From CAYNWT01 sp964485095 (GTDB lineage: Bacteria; Planctomycetota; Planctomycetia; Planctomycetales; Planctomycetaceae), in NCBI GenBank assembly GCA_964485095.1, contig CAZAIB010000004.1, positions 60,168 to 124,167 on the forward strand: 64,000 bases of DNA, read 5' to 3'. The notes under the pieces are model-generated. The model searched no databases, was not told the DNA's origin, and saw only the letters and a program-made list of their open reading frames with translations. The position numbers were made by a program, and so were the translations under genes. Position 1 is the stretch's first letter; every line of letters starts with the position of its first letter. Below are positions 37,210 through 46,279 of the stretch, piece after piece.

Positions 37210-38238
37210 GTGCGGCTAGTTCCGATACCGATCATTGCAATTCTTCTTTGCGTCTCTTTGGATTCACCAGCGATTGGCCAACAGCCGACCATTGATATCC
37301 AGAAGCTTGAGGAAAAGATCCAGGCTGTCCTCCCGAAAATTCGAGCCTGCACTGTGGGCGTCGGTAACGGCGGAAGCGGTGTGGTGATTTCGAAAGAGGG
37401 ACTGGTTCTTTCCTGTGCCCATGTCGCTTTGGAAGCGGGCCGAAGAATCCAGATTCGTTTTCCGGATGGAACCAGCGTCAGGGCCACCACGTTGGGTAAC
37501 CACCGAGACGCCGACGCCGCACTGATTCGGATCGACCAGAAAGGCGACTACCCGTTTGCACCAATGGCAAAATCGGGCGATGCGAAAGTAGGAGACTGGG
37601 TCCTCGCGATGGGCTACCCGGTCACGTTCTCGAAGCGAGCCCCACCACCGGTCCGCATCGGTCGGGTCGTTCGAACCGCGCGCAATGTGCTTATCAGTGA
37701 CGCGCCAATCATGGGCGGTGACTCGGGCGGGCCACTGTTTAGCATGGATGGCACAGTCATCGGCATCAACAGTCGTGTTTCCTCCAACATTGCATCCAAT
37801 GTCCATGTGCCGATCAATCAGTTTCGTGACAACTGGGACCGATTGCTGGCGTCTGAAGATTGGCCGGAAAGGGATTCCTCAAGGAGAAGCGGAGGCCGAC
37901 GACCTCAACGGCCTCAGCAGCGGGAACAAACACCACAGATGCCACCGGCCGACAGCGACGACCCGTTCAAAACGCTCGGCATCGAAGTTGAGAAAACAGA
38001 CAAGGGCGTCATGGTCAAATCGCTCACGCTTGGTTCACTGGCCGACAAGAGCGGAGTCCGCGCGGCGCATATTCTGGTGAAGATTGGCGACAAGGAAGTT
38101 AAGAGCCTGAACGAGTGCCGTACTGAACTGAAAAAGTACATCGGCAAGCAGAAAACGGTTAACATCACGGTCACGCGAGCCGACGCGGCGCATGCGAAAG
38201 TTACGAAAGCCCTTCGGCTGCAGGAGCAGAAGCCATGA
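37210..38238 (+). CDS. Exported trypsin-like serine protease with PDZ domain
   Basis: A 342-residue HtrA-like protein. The GTG at 37210 is chosen because a perfect AGGAGG lies 6 nt upstream and the product starts with a signal peptide (RLVPIPIIAILLCVSLDSPA). The catalytic triad is visible: His71 in SCAHVALE, Asp102 in RDADAALIRI and Ser172 in MGGDSGGPLF. A Ser/Arg/Pro/Gln-rich linker follows, then a PDZ domain from about residue 255 (VMVKSLTLGSLADKSGVRAA). It should act in the periplasm in protein quality control or regulated cleavage. Its stop overlaps the next start by 4 nt (ATGA), coupling it to a sequence-related pseudoprotease. Confidence 0.9.
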   Translation: MRLVPIPIIAILLCVSLDSPAIGQQPTIDIQKLEEKIQAVLPKIRACTVGVGNGGSGVVISKEGLVLSCAHVALEAGRRIQIRFPDGTSVRATTLGNHRDADAALIRIDQKGDYPFAPMAKSGDAKVGDWVLAMGYPVTFSKRAPPPVRIGRVVRTARNVLISDAPIMGGDSGGPLFSMDGTVIGINSRVSSNIASNVHVPINQFRDNWDRLLASEDWPERDSSRRSGGRRPQRPQQREQTPQMPPADSDDPFKTLGIEVEKTDKGVMVKSLTLGSLADKSGVRAAHILVKIGDKEVKSLNECRTELKKYIGKQKTVNITVTRADAAHAKVTKALRLQEQKP

Positions 38239-39842
38239 GCAAAACACTCATCCATATATTGTCTGTTGTGTGCCTGGTATCCGCTATCGCTGAACCCGCC
38301 GCTGCACAGCGCCGTTCTCGCTTCCGTCGAAGCCTCCGTAGCAACGATGCGGTGAAAGCCAGCTTCAAGGCTGCGACAACTGAACCGTCCAAATCAACGG
38401 TTCGCGTTCTTATCGACGACAAACCGGTTGCTCTGGGCTGTGTCGTGAGCGCCGAAGGTGAGGTTCTGACAAAGGCCAGCCTGGTCAAGGAAGGAACCTT
38501 AACTCTAAGACTGCCGGACGGTAGCAAGGTTCCTGCTGAACGCCAGAAGATCGACGAACCATTCGACCTCATTCTGCTCAAAGCAAAGTCGGGTTCGTTC
38601 ACGCCAATCAAGTTTAGTGACGCAACGCCAAACGCAGGTCGTTTTGTCGCGGCTCCGACAGAAACCGGAACCATCATGGGCGTCGGTCTGGTCACCATCG
38701 ACGCCAAACGCGCAGGCCTGCGACGTTCGCGCAACGACACCTCGCAGCAGCGCAGGTCTTATCTTGGAGTCAGTCTTGTACCGTCTCAGGGCGGCGGCGT
38801 GTTGGTGAACCAACAAGTGCAGCAGAACGCCCCCGTCTATCGCTATGGAATTCGCCGGGGCGACAAAATCATGAGCCTGGACGGCGATAAGGTGAACAGC
38901 GTTGACGATGTTCGCCAGGTTCTTAGAAGGCACAAGCCACGGGATCGTATCGAAGTCGTCGTCATCAGAGACGGTGACGAAAAGAAGGCCACAATTCGGC
39001 TCGGCACCCCACCGGGAATCGACCAGTGGGGAGGCGGCCCGTTTAGCGAACGCCGCTACAACTTCCCGACGGTCATCACGCACGATATTCGTATCCAGCC
39101 CGCAGAGTGCGGCGGACCACTGGTGTCATCGTCGGGCGAAGTCGTCGGACTGAACATCGCTCGAGCTCTTCGAGTAGCAACTTACGCGATTCCTGGTGAG
39201 GCCATTGAAGGGCTGCTAACCAAACTGCGCCCAGCGGCAGCGGTTTCCGAAACTGTTCCTGAAACGCCGGGCAACATCAGTAGCTCCAGGCTAAGTGCGC
39301 CAGGTGATTCGGTAGCACCACTCGCTATGCCAAAGCCGAATCTCCCTGCCCCCGAAATCGCAAGAACAATACCAGTACCCCCAACGCCGGTCCCACCATC
39401 GCCAGGGCCGCCAACACCAATCGCAACGCCGCCGGTGCCACCAACAACTCCACCAGCAACAGCTCCCGTAAAGCCTTCGGCACCGATCAATGGCGCCAGT
39501 GGCTCAGCCACCCTGTTCGTTTACCAGCGGAAGGTCTCCGACGCTCCGCTGTCCCGGTTCATGAACCTGGCAGAAAGAGAGAAGTCGCGTGTCGTACTAA
39601 TTGACGCAGGCGAACACGAACCACAACCAACCGTGAAGAAACTCAGAGCTGCATGGGCTAATGCCAACGGGGTCACGTTTCATCGGATCAGCGTTGCCAC
39701 GCCAGCAGACGCCAACGATGCAACTCGGCTTAAGGTTCTTCAGAACGCGACAGCCGTCTGGGTGACCGGTGCCGTGCCCGCAAGCACTCTATCCGGCACA
39801 AAACTGGCGGACAGCCTGCAGGCCGTCCAAATGAAAAGGTAG
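38235..39842 (+). CDS. Trypsin-like pseudoprotease with inserted PDZ and partial cyanophycinase-like tail
   Basis: A 535-residue exported protein (signal MSKTLIHILSVVCLVSAIAE). The first part resembles the neighbour protease, but the histidine position reads KASLV (Ser82) and the nucleophile motif reads AECGGPLVSS (Cys292 in place of Ser). Between the two halves sits a PDZ domain (SYLGVSLVPSQGGGV through APVYRYGIRRGDKIMSLDGD). A proline-rich linker of about 70 residues leads to a C-terminal 110 residues with ATLFVYQRKVSDAPL, SRVVLIDAGEHEP and ATAVWVTGAVPASTL, which parallel the N-terminal half of S51/cyanophycinase-type proteins. The catalytic half of that domain is missing. It is likely a regulatory partner of the active protease. 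Confidence 0.75.
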   Translation: MSKTLIHILSVVCLVSAIAEPAAAQRRSRFRRSLRSNDAVKASFKAATTEPSKSTVRVLIDDKPVALGCVVSAEGEVLTKASLVKEGTLTLRLPDGSKVPAERQKIDEPFDLILLKAKSGSFTPIKFSDATPNAGRFVAAPTETGTIMGVGLVTIDAKRAGLRRSRNDTSQQRRSYLGVSLVPSQGGGVLVNQQVQQNAPVYRYGIRRGDKIMSLDGDKVNSVDDVRQVLRRHKPRDRIEVVVIRDGDEKKATIRLGTPPGIDQWGGGPFSERRYNFPTVITHDIRIQPAECGGPLVSSSGEVVGLNIARALRVATYAIPGEAIEGLLTKLRPAAAVSETVPETPGNISSSRLSAPGDSVAPLAMPKPNLPAPEIARTIPVPPTPVPPSPGPPTPIATPPVPPTTPPATAPVKPSAPINGASGSATLFVYQRKVSDAPLSRFMNLAEREKSRVVLIDAGEHEPQPTVKKLRAAWANANGVTFHRISVATPADANDATRLKVLQNATAVWVTGAVPASTLSGTKLADSLQAVQMKR

Positions 39843-39868
39843 TTCCTACAGGAAACACGGCTCAACCA

Positions 39869-40024
39869 GTGAGCCGAAGGCCGTAAGGCCTCGGGTCCGA
39901 TCGCGGAAACAGATCACACAACCCACAGCCAACACCCGGCGTTAAGCAAACCCGCCCCAACGGTTATTTCTGAATCAACAGAAACCCTCACGACCGACCC
40001 GAGGCCTTACGGCCTGCGGCTCAC
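39869..40024. repeat. MITE-like element with 29-bp terminal inverted repeats
   Basis: A 156-bp noncoding element. The left arm 39869-39897 begins GTGAGCCGAAGGCCGTAAGG and the right arm 39996-40024 ends GGCCTGCGGCTCAC; they are inverted copies with 28 of 29 matches. Each arm has an inner palindrome AGGCCGTAAGGCCT-like core. The central 98 bp has no open frame of note. It occupies most of the 323-nt gap between the pseudoprotease and amidohydrolase genes. Confidence 0.9.
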
Positions 40025-40165
40025 CTGTATTGCGGCTCAAACCGTATTGCCGGCTCCCGGGTGATCGCCGTACTTCGCCAAAGTCAGTGCCGTCCAGCCG
40101 CGCGTTGAACCACCCGATACGTTATGCTCGGCAAACGCGAGTTTTTGCTTTTGTGAGGGCGAACT

Positions 40166-41887
40166 ATGATTTCTTTTGCAGCACTCTTCACCACAACAGC
40201 AATCCTGATTGCGCCGGTGCAGGATGCAGACATGGTGCTGGTCAACGGCCACGTCGTGACCGTCGATTCGGCGAAACCGGAGGCCCAGGCGGTTGCGGTC
40301 AAGGGCGAACGCATCCAGGCGGTTGGTTCGAATGAAGCGATTCGAAAGCTGGTCGGAGACAAAACTCGCGTCATCGATCTGAACGGGCGACTTGTCACAC
40401 CTGGCTTCATTGAAGGCCACGCGCACTTTGTCGGAGTCGGCCAGTCGAAGATGATTCTGGACCTGACAAAGGCTCGAACGTGGGACGATATCGTCCAGCA
40501 GGTTGCGAACGCGGCTGAGGACGCGGCGCCCGGTGACTGGATCATTGGCCGCGGATGGCATCAGGCAAAATGGGAAACTCCACCTGTCCCCAACGTGCAC
40601 GACTATCCGGTTCACACGTCGCTTAGTGAAGTCACTCCGGAAAACCCGGTTCTGCTCACGCACGCGAGCGGACACATGTGCTTCGCCAATGCCCGGGCGA
40701 TGGAAATCGGAAACGTGACCAGCGAGACCAAGGACCCGGCCGGCGGAGAGATACTTCACGGCGAAGACGGATCACCCACCGGCGTCTTCCGCGAAACCGC
40801 GCAGTCGCTTGTGCGTTCCAGACAGACAACATCACCCGCCCGCGGAGAACGCGACTTGCAAACCGCCATCCAACTGGCCACCGACGCGTGTTTGGAAAAC
40901 GGCATCACCAGTTTCCAGGACGCAGGTTCAACGTTTGAAACCATCGATACATTCAAGGCGCTGGCCAACGCGAACGAACTCCGAGTGCGCTTGTATGTCA
41001 TGATTCGCGATAGCAACCAACGCCTCGCCAGCCTGCTGCCGCAATACAAGATCATCGATGCCGGTAACAAACACCTTACAGTCCGCGCGATTAAGCGTGC
41101 AATCGATGGAGCCTTAGGGCCGCATGGAGCGTGGCTGCTGGAACCGTACGAAGACATGCCCAACAGCCAGGGCCTGAACACCGCGACGGTTCCTTCCGTT
41201 AGACGTTCGGCCGACCTGGCGAATCAAAATGGCTTCCAGGTTTGTGTTCACGCCATCGGTGACCGAGCCAACCGGGAAACACTGGACATCTTCGAATCGT
41301 TTCTGACAAAAAACCCAAATGGCAAGAACCTCCGCTGGCGAGTCGAACACGCGCAGCACCTGCACCCGGACGACATCCCGCGGTTCTCAAAGCTGGGCGT
41401 GATCGCTTCTATGCAAGCTGTGCACTGCACGTCGGATGCTATCTTTGTTCCTGATCGCCTGGGCGACGTTCGGTCTGAGGCAGGCGCGTACGTTTGGAGA
41501 TCACTGCTGGATTCCGGCGCCGTTGTCACAAACGGAACCGACGCACCGGTGGAAGACATCAACCCAATGGATTCATTCTACGCCAGCGTCACGCGGCGGC
41601 TCTCAAACGGAACCGAGTTCTTCCCCGAACAGTGCATGACCCGCGCGGAAGCGCTGAAGTCTTACACGCTTAGCTGCGCGTACGCTGCGTTCGAAGAAGG
41701 CGATAAAGGCAGCCTTGAACCGGGGAAGCTGGCGGATATTGTGGTCTGGTCAACGGACTTCATGAAATGTGACGAAGAGAACATCAGAGAAGCTCGACCG
41801 ATTCATACAATCGTGGGTGGCAGAGTGCTGTACTCGGCCAAACCCGAAACAGAAACTGTGGACGACGAAAAGAACGAGAACAAATGA
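40166..41887 (+). CDS. YtcJ-like exported amidohydrolase
   Basis: A 573-residue metal-dependent amidohydrolase with a hydrophobic N-terminus (MISFAALFTTTAILIAPV) that may be a signal peptide. The fold is marked by DADMVLVNGHVVTVD at the start and metal ligands GFIEGHAHFVG, VCVHAIGDRANRE, RVEHAQHLHPDD and NGTDAPVEDINPMDSFYASV. This set is typical of the YtcJ/amidohydrolase-3 group, whose substrates are mostly unknown. Its TGA overlaps the ATG of the redoxin gene (ATGA, 41884-41887), so the two are probably translationally coupled. The preceding gap holds a MITE-like element. Confidence 0.9.
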   Translation: MISFAALFTTTAILIAPVQDADMVLVNGHVVTVDSAKPEAQAVAVKGERIQAVGSNEAIRKLVGDKTRVIDLNGRLVTPGFIEGHAHFVGVGQSKMILDLTKARTWDDIVQQVANAAEDAAPGDWIIGRGWHQAKWETPPVPNVHDYPVHTSLSEVTPENPVLLTHASGHMCFANARAMEIGNVTSETKDPAGGEILHGEDGSPTGVFRETAQSLVRSRQTTSPARGERDLQTAIQLATDACLENGITSFQDAGSTFETIDTFKALANANELRVRLYVMIRDSNQRLASLLPQYKIIDAGNKHLTVRAIKRAIDGALGPHGAWLLEPYEDMPNSQGLNTATVPSVRRSADLANQNGFQVCVHAIGDRANRETLDIFESFLTKNPNGKNLRWRVEHAQHLHPDDIPRFSKLGVIASMQAVHCTSDAIFVPDRLGDVRSEAGAYVWRSLLDSGAVVTNGTDAPVEDINPMDSFYASVTRRLSNGTEFFPEQCMTRAEALKSYTLSCAYAAFEEGDKGSLEPGKLADIVVWSTDFMKCDEENIREARPIHTIVGGRVLYSAKPETETVDDEKNENK

Positions 41888-43299
41888 AACACTTCGTCTT
41901 GCTGTCACTGCTCGCCAGCCCCCTGCTGGGCGCGGACAACTACACGCCCAAAGTCGGTCAGCCGCATCGCGAGTTCGTGTTTCCGAACATTGAAACCGGC
42001 AAGCCCGTGTCGCTGAAGGACTACCGCGGCAAGAAGGTTTTGCTGTTCCACTTCGCCTCGTGGTGAGCTGGCTGTCGACGACACGTGCCAGGTTGGCACA
42101 AGCAAGTTGGTAACCTCGTCAAGAACGGCGACGTCGAGATGGTTGGCATTATTCAGGAACAGCACCCGGACCGCTGCCGCCTGTTCGCTCAGTGGCAGGG
42201 TTTTGAATGGCCCATCATTAACGACGCCATTAACGTCCTGCCCACGCGAGCAGTACCGGTGGTGATCGCGATTGACGAACACGGCGTCGTGCAAAGCACA
42301 AGTCCGCGACCAGACTGGGTTCGAAACGAGTTCATCAAGACCGACTACCCGGAACCGGACGAAACAGCGCGGACCAAAGGCACAGGCTACGTTCCGTATT
42401 TCTCAGCAGAACAACTTAAGAATGCGAAAGAGTCACTGCTGTCGGCCAAGGGAACTTTGATTTGGGGGGCCGCCGCGTATCAGCAAACCAAAGCTGGTTC
42501 TCCTGAACAAACTAAAACCGCTGAGTACTTCAACAAAGCGATCGCACTTTACGACGGCGTCATCAAAGAGGAACCAGAAAACGCCGTGGCCCACTTCGGG
42601 CGTGGCGTCGCACTTCGCATGCGGTACGAATCGCCGCTAAGACAAAAAGGGGACTTCCAGGCCGCAGTCAACGCGTGGGGCAAAGCGCTTGATATCGATC
42701 CCAACCATTACATCTACCGACGACGGATCCAGCAGTACGGCCCACGTCTGACGAAGCCTTACCCGTTTTACGATTGGGTTCCAAAGGCGCGAACGGACAT
42801 CAAGGCTCGCGGTGACGAACCAATCAAGTTGGCGGTGGAACCCGGCGGAGCAGAAATTGCCAGCCCGGACCGATCGTTCAAAACCGCTGCGGCCGCCACG
42901 AATCCTGATCCGAAGGCCAGAATCAACACAGACAAGAATGGCCTGGTCGAGATCAGTTCGGTCACCGTTCCCGCTCGCGTCAAACCGGGCAAGACCACCC
43001 GCATCCACCTGACGCTACGAACCAGTGGTAAGGCTCACTGGAACAACGAAGCCGAACCGGTTCAGGTTTGGATCGACCAACCCGATGGCTGGCAACTCCA
43101 GAAGAACCTGTTCACTTTGGACCAACCGAAGGAGCCTGAATCCACCGAAGCACGGAAAGTCGAACTGGAAGCCAAACTCGGCGCGGACTCAGAATCGACG
43201 CGGATCAAAGGCTACGCGTTGTTCTACGTGTGCGAAGAAGCGGATGGCACATGTCTGTACCTCCGACGGGATTTTGAAATTCCCATCGTGGTGCAGTAA
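41884..43299 (+). CDS. Predicted selenocysteine-containing redoxin with TPR and DsbD-like regions (in-frame TGA)
   Basis: One frame of 472 codons is interrupted only by a TGA at 42064-42066 (codon 61). Before it are a signal peptide (MKHFVLLSLLASPLLGA) and the redoxin start KVGQPHREFVFPNIETG through KKVLLFHFASW. After it the same fold continues: AGCRRHVPGWHKQV, VGIIQEQHPDRCRLF and RAVPVVIAIDEHG. The TGA therefore replaces the first Cys of a W-C-x-x-C motif, giving Sec61-Ala-Gly-Cys64. A region with TPR character (AIALYDGVIKEEPENAVAHF) and a C-terminal domain with ALFYVCEEADGTCLYLRRDF, like DsbD N-terminal domains, follow. The downstream part is intact and shows no decay. The alternative is a gene broken by one nonsense mutation, or two separate products, the second from a GTG at 42085. 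Confidence 0.75.
42085..42099 (+). promoter_or_regulatory. SECIS-like hairpin downstream of the in-frame TGA
   Basis: GTGCC (42085-42089) and GGCAC (42095-42099) form a perfect 5-bp stem around the loop AGGTT. The loop starts 23 nt after the TGA. Bacterial SECIS elements bound by SelB have an apical stem-loop with a GGU-type loop about 16-37 nt after UGA; E. coli fdhF has AGGTCT on a GC-rich stem. Stem, loop and distance all agree. Confidence 0.65.
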
Positions 43300-43326
43300 A
43301 CACACATTGAGCCACTGATGATTCAG

Positions 43327-43361
43327 CGGGAGCAGGAACTCATTCCTGCTCCCGTTTTTTT
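43327..43361 (+). terminator. Rho-independent terminator after the redoxin gene
   Basis: A perfect 11-bp stem CGGGAGCAGGA (43327-43337) and TCCTGCTCCCG (43344-43354) with a 6-nt loop is followed by seven T residues (43355-43361). It lies 28 nt after the redoxin stop and ends 13 nt before the stop of the convergent oxidoreductase gene. It shows that transcription is meant to run through the whole redoxin frame beyond the TGA. Confidence 0.95.
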
Positions 43362-43373
43362 GTGAGCAGCCAG

Positions 43374-44564
43374 TTAGTTGGTGCGCTGGCTAATTTCACC
43401 GGTTGTCTTGTGACGCAGGATGACCTTCGTGGTTCCGTCCGGCATCTTCTCCTCCTTAATCAGAACGTGGTCGGCGTCGAAATCTCGTTTCACGCCAATC
43501 CGCTGCACGTTCTCCCGACCACGCCAGATTGGCAAGTCGATTGATTCCCACTTACGACTCTCAACTGACTTGTAGGCCGCATCGATGATGGCGTTCACGA
43601 CATAGCCATCGTAGAAGTCTTCCATCGGTTTGCGGTTCGCTTCATACGCTCCCAACGCGTCGGCAAACATATCGACGTAACCCAAAGCGGCCGGTTCGTC
43701 GCCGACAGGAAACAGCCAACCAGATTCGGTTTCTGCCTTCTCCGCGACATAGCCCGATTCTCCGCCGGCCGAGAACATTTCCATGCCCGTGCGCAACCAA
43801 TGGTTCAGCCAAATCGTGCCTTCCGTCCCCGCAATTTCGTCGCGCAGATCCATGCCGCCACGGAACGCCCAACTGACTTCGAACTGCCCAATCGCTCCGT
43901 TCTCATAGCGAACCATACCCACCGCGTGGTCTTCCGCTTCGATCGGATGCACCTGAGTATCTGCCCAACACGTGACCTCAACGGGCCGGATATCCTTGCC
44001 GATGAAGTTGCGAGCAATCTCAATGCAGTGGCAACCCATATCGACAATCGCCCCACCGCCTGACAGTTCTTTGTTCCAGAACCAATCACTGTGCGGGCCT
44101 GGATGAGTCTCCCGGGAACGCACCCAGAGCACGTCCCCCACGGCGCCGTTACGAACCGAACTTAGTGCTTTCAGTGTCTTGGGTGTGTAGACCAGGTCTT
44201 CAAGGTAAGCATGGAACACACCGGCTTTCTCAACAGCCTCCAGCATTCGAATCGCTTCGTCCGCGTTCCGGCCAAGTGGCTTGGTGCAGAACACCGCCTT
44301 CCCCGCTTCAGCCGCCGCGACCACGCATTCTTCGTGAAGGTGGTTCGGCACACCCACGATAACGATGTCGATTTCCGGATCGGTAACAGCCGCTTCGATA
44401 CTGGTCGTGTGCCTGGGCACATCGTACTTCTGTGCGAACTCTTTCGCGTTGGCTTCACTGCGGGAATACACCAGGGACACTGAATCCCGTGACCGCTTTC
44501 CCTGCAAAGCTTCCGTATAGAACCGACCAATCAGACCCGTTCCCAGCACTGCAATGCGCGGCAT
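43374..44564 (-). CDS. Gfo/Idh/MocA-family oxidoreductase
   Basis: A 396-residue NAD(P)-dependent sugar oxidoreductase-type protein. The Rossmann motif AVLGTGLIGRFYTEAL starts at residue 5, VGVPNHLHEECVVAA follows, and the usual E-K-P motif reads VFCTKPLGRNADEA. The catalytic-domain landmarks are GGAIVDMGCHCIEIARNFIG and EVSWAFRGGMDLRDE. There is no signal peptide, so it is cytosolic. Planctomycetes encode many such enzymes acting on sugars or inositol-like compounds; the substrate here is unknown. It runs on the minus strand after the amidohydrolase gene at 44678-46012, with 113 nt between them. Confidence 0.93.
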   Translation of the reverse strand: MPRIAVLGTGLIGRFYTEALQGKRSRDSVSLVYSRSEANAKEFAQKYDVPRHTTSIEAAVTDPEIDIVIVGVPNHLHEECVVAAAEAGKAVFCTKPLGRNADEAIRMLEAVEKAGVFHAYLEDLVYTPKTLKALSSVRNGAVGDVLWVRSRETHPGPHSDWFWNKELSGGGAIVDMGCHCIEIARNFIGKDIRPVEVTCWADTQVHPIEAEDHAVGMVRYENGAIGQFEVSWAFRGGMDLRDEIAGTEGTIWLNHWLRTGMEMFSAGGESGYVAEKAETESGWLFPVGDEPAALGYVDMFADALGAYEANRKPMEDFYDGYVVNAIIDAAYKSVESRKWESIDLPIWRGRENVQRIGVKRDFDADHVLIKEEKMPDGTTKVILRHKTTGEISQRTN

Positions 44565-44677
44565 TCTTCAACTCCGACTTGAGGGCCTATCGAAGACCGG
44601 CTGTTGATTGTCGCCGGACTCTCCGAGTCCGTGCCTTTCCGAACACGGAGTGTTCGGCGACTATGGCATGCTTGTGC

Positions 44678-46012
44678 CTATTTCTTGTCTTTCGCCTCGG
44701 CATCCGCATTGGTTTGGAGCACTTCCTTACCACCCTGCTTGAACACGACTCCGTCTTTCATCACGAAGTCGATGTTTCGCAGGAGAACAATATCGTCTAG
44801 TGGATCACCTTTGACCGCGACCAGATCGGCGATCTTCTTCGGTTCGATTGTTCCAAGTCGATCATCAACCCGTAGCAACTTTGAAGCCTCCAGGGTCGCG
44901 GACTTGATGGCGACCATCGGTGGCATGCCCGCATTCACCATGAGCTCAAACTCTTCCGCGTTCTCACCATGCGGCGAGACTCCCGAGTCTGTTCCGAACG
45001 CGATCTTCACACCGGCTTTATACGCTCTGCGGAAGGTGTCCCGAATCACCGGCCCAATCATGGCCGCTTTCGGACGAACAACCGCCGGGAAGTAATCAGG
45101 TTCTTCAGCCTTCCGAGCAACCCAGGCTCCGGCCATCATTGTTGGCACAAGGTACGTGCCGCGTTGCTTCATGAGTTCCATAATCTCGGCCGTCATATAC
45201 GTACCGTGTTCAATAGAGTCCACACCGGCCAGGACCGCTCGCTTCATCCCTTCTGAACCATGAGCATGCACAGCCACAGTCATGCCGTAGTCCTTTGCGG
45301 TCGCGACAATGGCTTCCAGTTCTTCCTTCGTGAACTGCGGATTCTGACCATTCTTCGCCAGACTTAATACACCGCCGGTCGCAGTTAGCTTGATGCAGTC
45401 TGCCTGATCTTTGTATCGCTGACGCACTGCCTTGCGCGCGTCGTCGACCCCGTTGACAACGCCGTCAATCGGACCGGCATCTTTGACGAACTCACCACGC
45501 AGTCCGTTGGTTGGGTCGGCATGACCGCCGGTTGTTGCCAGTGACTTACCCGCGGTAAAAATGCGAGGACCAATAATCCATCCCTCATCAATCGCCTTCC
45601 GCAGGGACACCGAGTTCACTCCGTCGTCACCAAGGTTGCGAACTGTCGTGAAGCCAGCCAGCAAGGTTCTCTTCGCAAACACGACCGACCGCAAAGCGTA
45701 CTCGGACTTGTTCATGAAGAATTTCTCTGTGTAAGAATTCTTCGAGTGCTGCCCCATGAGATGCGTATGCATATCCATGAAGCCTGGCATCACGGTGTGC
45801 TCGCTAAGATCAATGACCGTGTCACCTTCCTGACCTTTCGCGAAGCCATCCTGAACTTTTACGATCTTGCCGTCTTCAATGACGATCGAAACCCGGGTTC
45901 TGGCCTCATCACTGCGGCCATCAATCAACCGTCCAGCATGGACAATCGTTGACGCCGGGGCTGAACTCGACAGCATCGTGAGGCACGTAATGGATAGCAG
46001 CAGGCAACGCAT
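44678..46012 (-). CDS. Exported imidazolonepropionase/prolidase-like amidohydrolase
   Basis: A 444-residue protein with a signal peptide (MRCLLLSITCLTMLSSSAPA). Metal-site motifs are GFMDMHTHLMG, IKLTATGGVLS with the carboxylated-lysine candidate, MTVAVHAHGSEG, DSIEHGTYM and FGTDSGVSPHGENA. This set is typical of the amidohydrolase subgroup that includes Xaa-Pro/Arg carboxypeptidase-like dipeptidases and imidazolonepropionase relatives. It probably hydrolyses small peptides or N-acyl compounds outside the cytoplasm. The upstream neighbour is the divergent sigma/kinase pair, 267 nt away; the downstream one is the oxidoreductase. Confidence 0.9.
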   Translation of the reverse strand: MRCLLLSITCLTMLSSSAPASTIVHAGRLIDGRSDEARTRVSIVIEDGKIVKVQDGFAKGQEGDTVIDLSEHTVMPGFMDMHTHLMGQHSKNSYTEKFFMNKSEYALRSVVFAKRTLLAGFTTVRNLGDDGVNSVSLRKAIDEGWIIGPRIFTAGKSLATTGGHADPTNGLRGEFVKDAGPIDGVVNGVDDARKAVRQRYKDQADCIKLTATGGVLSLAKNGQNPQFTKEELEAIVATAKDYGMTVAVHAHGSEGMKRAVLAGVDSIEHGTYMTAEIMELMKQRGTYLVPTMMAGAWVARKAEEPDYFPAVVRPKAAMIGPVIRDTFRRAYKAGVKIAFGTDSGVSPHGENAEEFELMVNAGMPPMVAIKSATLEASKLLRVDDRLGTIEPKKIADLVAVKGDPLDDIVLLRNIDFVMKDGVVFKQGGKEVLQTNADAEAKDKK

Positions 46013-46279
46013 GGCCGTTTTCTCCGAGGTTCGCGACTTAGATTTTCCATCGTAACGCGGCGGAAAGTTGTCACCAGAACCAGGACGGCAACAAAACTGA
46101 ATTCACGTTGACTAAATTCAACATCCAATACACTTTTGGGGCAATTCTCACACAATTTGACACCTATTCGTCCACTCCGAAAAATCTGCATCAAGGCAAA
46201 CACGGACGCCGTGGCGAGATATCCTTTCATTGGATGCTGGCGGGGCAGAACCAAAGTGGCCGGGCGGGGTTGAAGCAGG

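Noticed and set aside
41884..42066. The 60-residue frame as a separate small protein and 42085-43299 as a second gene
   Set aside because: The two parts are in the same frame, together form one redoxin fold, and the break falls on the active-site Cys position. A selenocysteine codon explains this better than two genes.
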